Positions 57,952 to 64,000 of a DNA stretch of 64,000 nucleotides are shown in pieces. Source of the stretch: Xanthomonas rydalmerensis. Its GTDB lineage: Bacteria > Pseudomonadota > Gammaproteobacteria > Xanthomonadales > Xanthomonadaceae. A model generated the notes under the pieces. That model made no database searches and was not told the DNA's origin. It was given only the letters and a program-made list of their open reading frames with translations. The DNA lies in the NCBI RefSeq assembly GCF_033170385.1, contig NZ_CP126170.1, positions 2,504,001-2,568,000 of the forward strand, read 5' to 3'. How positions within the stretch are numbered: position 1 is the stretch's first letter; each line of letters starts with the position of its first letter. Both the position numbers and the translations under genes were made by a program.

Positions 57952-58065
57952 TCGCAACGGAGAACCGCCGCGACGCGCGGGCGGCGCTCAAGAAGCGCCC
58001 CCGCACGCCGATACTCCCCTCAGCCGCTGGCGCGCCGCGCGCCGGCCACCTCAAGGAACGCGATC

Positions 58066-59388
58066 ATGTCCACCACGGGAATCGGCTCAGGCCTGGACAT
58101 TCCGACCTTCGTCGCCAAGCTGGTATCGAAGGAACGCCAACCGCAGGAAGACCGGATCAACCGCGACGGCACCGCCTCCACCGCGCAGCTGTCGTCGTTG
58201 AGCACGATCAAGAGCGCGCTGTCCAACCTGCAGACGGCGATGAGTACCGTCTCCGACAGCGCCGACAAGGGCGCCTTCAAGGCGAACATCGACGACGGTG
58301 CGGGCTATACCGCCACGGTCACCTCGAGCGCCAGCGCCGGCAGGTACGGCATCGAGGTCGTGAAGCTGGCGCAGTCGCAGAAGCTGACCTCGTCGGCCTA
58401 CGCCAGCGGCGGCGTCGTCGGTGGCGGCACCCTGACGATCGCTTACGGCAGCACCACGCTCAACGTCAACGTCGATGCAGGCAGCAAGCTCAGCGACGTG
58501 GCCGCCTTCATCAACAAGGCCGCCAACGGCGCCGGCGTGACCGCCAGCGTGGTCACCGCTGACGATGGCGACCACCTGGTGCTCAACGCGGTCAACTCCG
58601 GCACCAAGGGCGCGCTGACCATCACCACCTCCGGCGGCGACGGCGGCCTGGCCAAGCTCACCTACCCGCCTGGCAGCAGTGGCGGCCTGACCCAGACCAT
58701 CGCTGCGGACGACGCGGTGGTGAAGGTGGACGGCTTCCAGCGTACGTCCAGCAGCAACACCATCGCCGACATCGTCCCCGGGGTCGCCATCAATCTGACC
58801 AAGGCGGTTGCAGGCACCACCTACAATCTGAACATCACCAGCGACACCAGCCCGCTGAAAGCGAACCTGACCGCGCTGGTCAGCGCCTACAACTCGGCCA
58901 ACAGCGTCCTGAAGTCCTCCAGCGCCTACGACGCCACCAACAAGAAGGCCTCGCCGATGACCGGCGATGCGATGGTGCGCGGCCTGCAGCAGTCGCTGCG
59001 GCGGCTGGTCAGCGACAACGTCAGCGGGTTGATGGCGCTGGGCGTCACCATCGACAAGGACGGGGTGATGAGCATGGACAGCAGCAAGTTCGATACCGCC
59101 GTGGCCGCCGATCCCTCGGCGGCCAAGACCATGCTCGGCAGCGCCGGCAACTTCGGCGCCGGGATGAGCACGCTGCTGAAGAGCAACCTGGACACCACCA
59201 ACGGTACGCTGACCCAGCGGACCGACGCGCTCAACAAGCACATTTCCGACCTGACCGACCAGCTCAACGATCTGGACGCGCGCATGCAGACGCTGACCGA
59301 CCAGTACACCGCGCGCTTCACGGCGATGGAAACGCTGGTGACGCAGATGCAGGGCGTGAGCGATAGCCTCACCAAGCAGTTCAGCTGA
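58066..59388 (+). CDS. fliD: Filament cap protein FliD
   Basis: 440 residues. N-terminal FliD_N domain (MSTTGIGSGLDIPTFVAKLV), central variable head domains, and a C-terminal coiled coil (LTQRTDALNKHISDLTDQLNDLDARMQTLTDQYTARFTAMETLVTQMQ spread over residues 370-430). It caps the filament so that flagellin can polymerise. 150 bases before fliS, which has its own promoter. Confidence 0.96.
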   Translation: MSTTGIGSGLDIPTFVAKLVSKERQPQEDRINRDGTASTAQLSSLSTIKSALSNLQTAMSTVSDSADKGAFKANIDDGAGYTATVTSSASAGRYGIEVVKLAQSQKLTSSAYASGGVVGGGTLTIAYGSTTLNVNVDAGSKLSDVAAFINKAANGAGVTASVVTADDGDHLVLNAVNSGTKGALTITTSGGDGGLAKLTYPPGSSGGLTQTIAADDAVVKVDGFQRTSSSNTIADIVPGVAINLTKAVAGTTYNLNITSDTSPLKANLTALVSAYNSANSVLKSSSAYDATNKKASPMTGDAMVRGLQQSLRRLVSDNVSGLMALGVTIDKDGVMSMDSSKFDTAVAADPSAAKTMLGSAGNFGAGMSTLLKSNLDTTNGTLTQRTDALNKHISDLTDQLNDLDARMQTLTDQYTARFTAMETLVTQMQGVSDSLTKQFS

Positions 59389-59407
59389 CGCGCACACGGC
59401 CGCCGCT

Positions 59408-59435
59408 CAAGTCCAAGTGCGTCGTGGCCGATATG
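59408..59435 (+). promoter_or_regulatory. Sigma-28 promoter of fliS-fliT-pilZ
   Basis: TCAAG at 59408-59412, 15 bases, GCCGATAT at 59428-59435. Start of transcription near 59443, leaving a leader of about 95 bases. The motif pair matches the one at cheV. Confidence 0.7.
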
Positions 59436-59537
59436 AAGAGTATCGACAGTCATTGCGGATTGGCCGCAACCACCGCCCCGGCACCCTTGCCGGAGAGCAC
59501 GGCGGCCCGCGCTGCCAATCCACCGAGGGAGTTTTCC

Positions 59538-59957
59538 ATGTACGGTTCCAGCCGCCAGTACGCTGAGCAATATCGCAAGATGGGCATTTCCACCAGCGTC
59601 ACGGATGCCGACCCGCACAAGTTGGTCGCCATGCTGTTCGCCGGTGCCTGCCAGCGCATCCGCCAGGCCCAGGCCTGCCTTGCGCAGGGCGACCAGGCGC
59701 GCAAGGGCAAGGCGATCGGCGAAGCCTGCGCCATCGTCGGCCATCTCAATGGCTCGCTCGACCATGAGGCCGGCGGCGAGATCGCCGGCAATCTGTCGGC
59801 GCTCTACGACTACGTCATGCACCGGCTGACCGAAGCCAACCTGCACAACGACGACGCCGCGCTGACCGAAGCGCTGGAACTGCTCAGCGAGATCGACGCG
59901 GCCTGGGCCGCCATCCCCGCGCAGCAGCGCGAACTGGCCACGGCGAACGCATCGTGA
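59538..59957 (+). CDS. fliS: Flagellin chaperone FliS
   Basis: 139 residues, all helical. Begins with the family motif MYGSSRQYAEQYRKMGISTSVTDADPHKLVAMLF and includes GEIAGNLSALYDYVMHRLTEAN. It binds the flagellin C-terminus before export. The ATG at 59538 follows GAGGGAG; an earlier ATG would add 38 residues that are not family-like. The stop overlaps fliT by four bases. Confidence 0.96.
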   Translation: MYGSSRQYAEQYRKMGISTSVTDADPHKLVAMLFAGACQRIRQAQACLAQGDQARKGKAIGEACAIVGHLNGSLDHEAGGEIAGNLSALYDYVMHRLTEANLHNDDAALTEALELLSEIDAAWAAIPAQQRELATANAS

Positions 59958-60253
59958 GTATCCAACTCGCCGACCTGCACAACGACCTGCACGAGTTGCG
60001 CGAGGTCCTGCGTGGCGACGACTACGCACTGGCCCAGGCCATGATCGCCGATCACGAGCGGCGCCTGCAGGCCTATCTGCAGCAGGACGATGCCGACCGC
60101 TCGCGCGAGGCGTTGAAGCCGTTGCTCGCCCTGCAGCAGGCGGTGACCGCGCAGATGCGCATGGAGCGCGACCATGCTGCGGCCTGGCTGCGCACCAGCC
60201 GCCAGTCCACTCACGCCGCGCGGCTGTATTCGCAGGCCGGACTGCTGGGATGA
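59954..60253 (+). CDS. fliT: FliT-like flagellar chaperone
   Basis: 99 residues, helical, with QAYLQQDDADRSREALKPLLALQQAVTAQMRMERD. Size, position after fliS and GTG start in an overlap fit FliT, the chaperone of FliD. Sequence conservation in this family is low, so context carries most weight. Confidence 0.75.
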   Translation: MSIQLADLHNDLHELREVLRGDDYALAQAMIADHERRLQAYLQQDDADRSREALKPLLALQQAVTAQMRMERDHAAAWLRTSRQSTHAARLYSQAGLLG

Positions 60254-60828
60254 ACACCGGCTCGGACGGCGCCGCGCACCACCCGGCCGACGCCGAACTG
60301 TTTCACGACACCCTCAGCTGCGAACTGGCGCTGCCGGCGGATTTCCGCCTGGGCAACGGCGCCGGCCGGCTCGCCGCCGGCGAGGCGCTGTTGCGTAGCC
60401 TGGCGCAGATCGAGGATCTGCGTGGCGAGGACGGCAGCGACGATCGCAGCGAGGCCACCGCGCAGACCCAGCGGATGGAGGCCAAGCTCGACCTGATGCT
60501 TGTCCTGCTGGGCCGGCTGGCCCGCCAGCATGAAGACGCCCTGCCGCTGCGGCCGCTGTGCTGGTCGCGGCGCGGCGTGCGACTTGAGCTCGGTGCGCGC
60601 TCCGGCGCCGCCGCCGGCGCCGCCGGCCTGCTGCGCCTGCAACCCTCGGACTGGCTGCCGGACCACCTGGAATTGCCGGTGCGGGTGCTGGCCGAGGCCA
60701 CCACCGCCGGCGTCGTGCAACTTTGGCTACGGTTCGAGACACAGCCACCGGGCCTGGAAGAGGCCCTGGAACGCCACCTGTTCCGGCTGCACCGCCGGCA
60801 AATCGCCGACAGCCGCCGGGCGCGCTGA
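60250..60828 (+). CDS. Atypical PilZ-domain protein
   Basis: 192 residues. A helical N-terminus (about 1-95) is followed by a PilZ-like beta domain. The standard c-di-GMP motifs RXXXR and DXSXXG are missing; the corresponding region reads CWSRRGVRLELGARSG. This matches the atypical PilZ proteins encoded after fliS/fliT in xanthomonads, which may not bind c-di-GMP. It overlaps fliT by four bases and ends the sigma-28 unit. Function unknown; likely motility control. Confidence 0.75.
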   Translation: MNTGSDGAAHHPADAELFHDTLSCELALPADFRLGNGAGRLAAGEALLRSLAQIEDLRGEDGSDDRSEATAQTQRMEAKLDLMLVLLGRLARQHEDALPLRPLCWSRRGVRLELGARSGAAAGAAGLLRLQPSDWLPDHLELPVRVLAEATTAGVVQLWLRFETQPPGLEEALERHLFRLHRRQIADSRRAR

Positions 60829-60918
60829 GCCGGCACCTCGGTCCGCCAGCGTGGCGCCGAGGTTGGCGGCGGCGAGCGGCTCGGCTAAGGTGCCGATCTG
60901 AATAGAAGGACCTGCACC

Positions 60919-61551
60919 GTGCGAGTCATCATCGTCGACGATCACACCCTGGTACGCGCCGGCCTGAGCCGGCTGCTGCAGACGTTTGCGGACGTCGACG
61001 TGGTCGCCGAGGCCAGCAACGCGCAGCAAGCCGTGGACCTGGCCACCCTGCACCGCCCCGACCTGGTGCTGATGGACCTGTCCCTGCCCGGGCGCAGCGG
61101 CCTGGACGCACTCACCGACGTGCTGCACAGCTCGCCCAAGACCCGGGTGGTGATGATGTCGATGCACGACGACCCGGTGCACGTGCGCGATGCGCTGGAC
61201 CGCGGCGCCACCGGCTTCGTGGTCAAGGATGCCGCCCCGCTGGAGCTGGAACTGGCACTGCGCGCGGCCAGCGCCAACCAGGTGTTCCTGAGCCCGCAGA
61301 TCTCATCCAAGATGATCGCGCCGATGCTCGGCCGCGAGCGCCCGGTGGGCGTCGCCGCCCTGTCGCCGCGGCAGCGCGAGATCCTGCGTCAGATCGGCCG
61401 CGGCCAGAGCAACAAGGAAATCGCCTCGGATCTGGGCATCAGCGTCAAGACGGTGGAGACCCACCGCGCGCGCATGATGGAATCGCTGGGCTGTCGGCGC
61501 GCCAACGATCTGGTCCTGCTGGCCGCGCGCCATCAGAGCGAACTGAGCTGA
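60919..61551 (+). CDS. LuxR/NarL-type response regulator, possible FsnR orthologue
   Basis: 210 residues. Receiver with Asp53 (VLMDLSLPGRSG) and acidic residues near the start (IIVDDHT), then a LuxR-type helix-turn-helix (about 148-205, LSPRQREILRQIGRGQSNKEIASDLGISVKTVETHRARM). GTG start with AAGGA upstream. It lies inside the flagellar cluster between the PilZ gene and rpoN2; a regulator in this place in Stenotrophomonas (FsnR) activates flagellar operons. No sensor kinase is adjacent, so it may be an orphan. Confidence 0.9.
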   Translation: MRVIIVDDHTLVRAGLSRLLQTFADVDVVAEASNAQQAVDLATLHRPDLVLMDLSLPGRSGLDALTDVLHSSPKTRVVMMSMHDDPVHVRDALDRGATGFVVKDAAPLELELALRAASANQVFLSPQISSKMIAPMLGRERPVGVAALSPRQREILRQIGRGQSNKEIASDLGISVKTVETHRARMMESLGCRRANDLVLLAARHQSELS

Positions 61552-61580
61552 ACTGGGGACGACATCCCGACACGGAACAT

Positions 61581-61596
61581 TGGCATGGCGTTTGCC
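61581..61596 (+). promoter_or_regulatory. Possible sigma-54 promoter upstream of rpoN2
   Basis: TGGCATG-N4-TTGCC with GG and GC correctly spaced. It is about 225 bases before rpoN2 and would give a long leader crossing the palindrome at 61684. It could be auto-regulation of the second sigma-54 gene. Confidence 0.6.
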
Positions 61597-61683
61597 TTAA
61601 CCGGTCAGCAGGCTGCGACGATCCAGCCGAGGCCCGCCAGATAAGGCATTACGCCGTCGACTGTCCGGCGCCCAGGACCCGAA

Positions 61684-61719
61684 TGTCGGGAAATTCCTGA
61701 CACCCTGTCGGGAATTTTA
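61684..61719 (+). promoter_or_regulatory. Palindrome plus second half-site before rpoN2
   Basis: TGTC-GGGAAATTCC-TGACA (61684-61702) is an almost perfect palindrome. A second copy of its left half (TGTCGGGAATTTTA) starts at 61706, exactly 22 bases further, i.e. two helical turns. Such spacing suits a dimeric regulator binding on one face. No regulator identified. Confidence 0.55.
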
Positions 61720-61819
61720 CTACCCTACTCAGGAACCCCCCGATTCTGTTACCGTCGGGCGACAAGCAGTATGCGTTCCACGGGCGCCAGAGGGTTGGCG
61801 CCAAACCGAGGAAGTCCGC

Positions 61820-63223
61820 ATGAAGCCGACCGTTTCCGCCCAACTGGGCCAGCAACTGCATCTGACCCCGCAACTGCTGCAGTCGATCCGACTGCTGCAG
61901 CTCGACGGCATGCAACTGGAACTGGAAATCCGCCGCGCGCTGGAGACCAATCCGCTGCTCGAACTGGAAGAGTCAGAGGGCGTGATCGAGCCGGTGGTCA
62001 AGCACGAGGATGCGGGGCTGGAAACCGCAGCGTTCGACGAACTGCCCGAATCCTCGATGTGGGACATCCCGGCCGCCGGCTGGAACGACGGCGAAGACGA
62101 TCGCATGCAACGCATCGCCGCCGGCGAGTCCAGCGACCCGCACCTGCGCGTGCTGCAGCGGCTGGCCCTGGAACTGCCGGCGCTGGAACTGGAAGCGGCC
62201 GCGTTCTGGCTGGAACACTGCGACGATGCCGGCTACCTGGACGGCGCGCTCGAGACCCTGCAGCAGCTGGCCAGCGCACGCCTGGGCCTGACCGTGGCGC
62301 AGGCCGAAGCGGTGCGCCAGCGCCTGCTGCACGGCGATCCGGCCGGCCTGTGCGCCTGCGACCTGCGCGAGTGCCTGCAGGCGCAGCTGAGCGACCTGCC
62401 CGGCCGCGTGCCCGGCCGCCACCTGGCCGCGCGCATTCTCGAAGGCGACCTCAACCTGCTCGCCAGCCACGACTACGCCCTGCTCGGGCGCCAGCTCGAT
62501 GCCGAGACCGACGACGTGCGCGAGGCGGTGCGGCTGATCCTGTCGCTGCAGCCGCGGCCCGGCGACAGCCTGCAGCCGCAGGACGCCGGCCATGTGCTCC
62601 CGGACGTGGTCGCCTGGCATGCCGACGGCACCTGGCGGGTGGCGCTGAACCCGGCCACCACCCACCGCGTCACCGTCAACCCGATGCACGAACGCGCCCT
62701 GGCCGAGGCCGGCGACGCCGCGCAGCCGCTGCGCGAGATGCTGCAGGAGGCGCGCTGGCTGACCCGCGGCCTGTCGATGCGCTACGAGACCCTGTTGCGC
62801 ACCACCCGCGCCATCGTCGAGCGCCAGTCGGCGTTCCTGGTCAAGGGCGAGGAAGCGATGGCGCCGCTGACCCTGAAGGAAGTGGCCGAGGCGATCGGCA
62901 TGCACGAATCGACCATCTCGCGCATCACCACCGGCAAGTACCTGCAGACTCCGCGCGGCACCTTCGAGCTGAAGCATTTCTTCGCCGTGCGCCTGGAAGG
63001 CGCCGCGGTCTCCGGGCAGGCGGTGCGCGCCATGGTCCGGCGCCTGATCGAATCCGAGCCGGCTGGGCGGCCGCTGGCCGACGAGGCCATCGCCGGGCTG
63101 CTGTCGCGACAGGGCGTAAACGTGGCAAGGCGCACTGTCGCCAAGTATCGTGAACAATTGGACATCGCTCCCGCACGCGAACGCCGCCGCGGCAGCAAAC
63201 CGCTGCTGGCCCGTGTGGGCTAA
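61820..63223 (+). CDS. rpoN2: RNA polymerase sigma-54 factor RpoN2
   Basis: 467 residues. Region I is Gln/Leu-rich (LGQQLHLTPQLLQSIRLLQL), region II acidic, and region III has the core-binding and DNA-binding parts with the helix-turn-helix around IGMHESTISRITTGKYL. The RpoN box ARRTVAKYRE is intact at about residues 435-444. Its place with vemR and fleQ identifies it as the flagellar second copy; xanthomonads have another rpoN elsewhere. Start codon follows GAGGAAG. It recognises the -24/-12 sites found before flgA, flgB, flgG and fliD. Confidence 0.95.
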   Translation: MKPTVSAQLGQQLHLTPQLLQSIRLLQLDGMQLELEIRRALETNPLLELEESEGVIEPVVKHEDAGLETAAFDELPESSMWDIPAAGWNDGEDDRMQRIAAGESSDPHLRVLQRLALELPALELEAAAFWLEHCDDAGYLDGALETLQQLASARLGLTVAQAEAVRQRLLHGDPAGLCACDLRECLQAQLSDLPGRVPGRHLAARILEGDLNLLASHDYALLGRQLDAETDDVREAVRLILSLQPRPGDSLQPQDAGHVLPDVVAWHADGTWRVALNPATTHRVTVNPMHERALAEAGDAAQPLREMLQEARWLTRGLSMRYETLLRTTRAIVERQSAFLVKGEEAMAPLTLKEVAEAIGMHESTISRITTGKYLQTPRGTFELKHFFAVRLEGAAVSGQAVRAMVRRLIESEPAGRPLADEAIAGLLSRQGVNVARRTVAKYREQLDIAPARERRRGSKPLLARVG

Positions 63224-63238
63224 GGAAAAACGACGCAT

Positions 63239-63622
63239 ATGAACAAATTGTCCGTGCTTCTGGTCGACGACCACGAAGGTTTCATCAACGCCGCCATGCG
63301 CCACTTCCGCAAGCTCGAGTGGATGGAAGTGATCGGCAGCGCCGCCAATGGCCTGGAAGCCATCGAGCGGTCCGAGTCGTTGCGCCCGCAGGTGGTGTTG
63401 ATGGACCTGGCCATGCCCGAGATGGGCGGCCTGCAGGCCACGCGCCTGATCAAGACCCAGGACCAGGCGCCGTACATCGTGATCGCCAGCCATTTCGACG
63501 ACGCCGAGCACCGCGAACACGCCATGCGCGCCGGCGCCGACAACTTCGTCAGCAAGCTGTCCTACATCCAGGAAGTGATGCCGATCCTGGAGGGACTTCG
63601 CACCGAGGGAGTGCCGGCATGA
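63239..63622 (+). CDS. vemR: Single-domain response regulator VemR
   Basis: 127 residues forming just a receiver domain: acidic pair VDDHE, Asp56 in VVLMDLAMPEMGG and a conserved Lys in NFVSKLSY. In Xanthomonas VemR, from the rpoN2-vemR-fleQ operon, affects motility, exopolysaccharide and virulence by interacting with FleQ. The order and overlap here are the same: 15 bases after rpoN2 and four bases over fleQ. Confidence 0.93.
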   Translation: MNKLSVLLVDDHEGFINAAMRHFRKLEWMEVIGSAANGLEAIERSESLRPQVVLMDLAMPEMGGLQATRLIKTQDQAPYIVIASHFDDAEHREHAMRAGADNFVSKLSYIQEVMPILEGLRTEGVPA

Positions 63623-64000
63623 GCGAATCGCGGATCCTGGTGATCGATGACGATGCGGTGCGCGCCGAGCGGACCGTCAGCCTGCTCGAATTCATGGACC
63701 TCAACCCGCGCTGGGTCACCGACGTGGCCGACGTCCAGCCCGGCCGTCACCGGCAGACCGAATGGATGGCGATCCTGGTCGGCGGGCTCGACGACCAGGA
63801 GCAGGCCGATGCCTTCTTCGGCTGGGTGGCGCGCAGTTCGCTGCCGCCGCCGGTGCTGCTGCTCAACGGCGACGCGCAGGCCTTCGCCCAGCGCCATGGC
63901 CTGCACGAGGCCAACGTGTGGCAACTGGAAGCCCCGCTGCGCCACGCGCAACTGGAAACCTTGCTGCGCCGCGCCAGCCTCAAGCGGCTGGACGCCGAAC
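63619..64000 (+). CDS. fleQ: Flagellar master regulator FleQ, 3' end cut by window
   Basis: Only the first 127 codons are seen. They form the N-terminal FleQ domain, receiver-like (SRILVIDDDAVRAERTVSLLEF), but with ILVGGLDD where a phospho-accepting Asp would be, so probably not phosphorylated, as in FleQ family members. The sigma-54 AAA+ and DNA-binding domains should follow outside the window. Its start overlaps the vemR stop. Confidence 0.9.
   Translation, partial: MSESRILVIDDDAVRAERTVSLLEFMDLNPRWVTDVADVQPGRHRQTEWMAILVGGLDDQEQADAFFGWVARSSLPPPVLLLNGDAQAFAQRHGLHEANVWQLEAPLRHAQLETLLRRASLKRLDAE

Noticed and set aside
59424..59537. 38-residue N-terminal extension of FliS
   Set aside because: It begins within the sigma-28 -10 box, is low in complexity and is absent from the family; the ATG at 59538 has a strong ribosome site.
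61600..61820. Small gene in the leader of rpoN2
   Set aside because: Open frames are short and A/T-richer than coding DNA here, and the stretch is better explained as regulatory.

Overview
The window is GC-rich chromosomal DNA of a gammaproteobacterium of the Xanthomonadaceae, most likely Xanthomonas. The evidence is the gene order: a flagellar regulon whose right end is rpoN2-vemR-fleQ, a sensor / GGDEF-EAL-REC / sensor cluster matching ravS-ravR-ravA beside flgN-flgM-flgA, an atypical PilZ gene after fliS-fliT, and many short intergenic palindromes of the type common in xanthomonads. No phage, insertion sequence, CRISPR array, tRNA or rRNA was recognised.

Left part (1-26.8 kb), housekeeping. 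A subtilase gene cut by the window edge runs into the cytochrome c maturation genes ccmC-D-E-F-G-H-I. Next come a small secreted protein, and a DUF3649 / PepSY / DUF3325 membrane cassette behind a possible Fur box. The reverse-strand block is ftsK, a DUF3857-transglutaminase protein, lolA, rarA and crcB. crcB is preceded by a clear fluoride riboswitch. The forward gene dmeF (metal efflux, His-rich) sits between lolA and rarA. Then follow trxB, a FemAB-like gene, aat, infA, convergent clpS/clpA, and a small operon of a secreted protein, a NUDIX hydrolase, mnmA and hflD.

Middle part (26.8-41.1 kb), signalling and transport. A membrane chemoreceptor-like protein has a textbook sigma-28 promoter. 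After a repeat-rich gap come a NitT/TauT-type ABC ATPase with a fused double permease. A large PAS-GGDEF-EAL protein (probable c-di-GMP phosphodiesterase) is divergent from ravS-ravR, which converge on ravA.

Right part (41.1-64 kb), flagellum. In order: flgN, flgM, flgA (reverse), then cheV, flgBCDE, flgF, flgGHIJKL, two tandem flagellin genes, fliD, fliS, fliT, an atypical PilZ gene, a LuxR-type response regulator, rpoN2, vemR and the start of fleQ. Sigma-54 (-24/-12) motifs lie before flgA, flgB, flgG, fliD and rpoN2. Sigma-28 motifs lie before flgM, both fliC copies, fliS, the chemoreceptor gene and perhaps cheV. This is the expected cascade: FleQ/RpoN2 make the basal body and hook, FlgM is exported, and FliA then switches on flagellin and late genes.

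The most notable observations are the flagellin pair (duplicated with promoters, leader and terminator; 3' halves almost identical while 5' halves differ; one copy starts with GTG), the fluoride riboswitch with a competing hairpin, and a sigma-54 motif plus a repeated palindrome before rpoN2.
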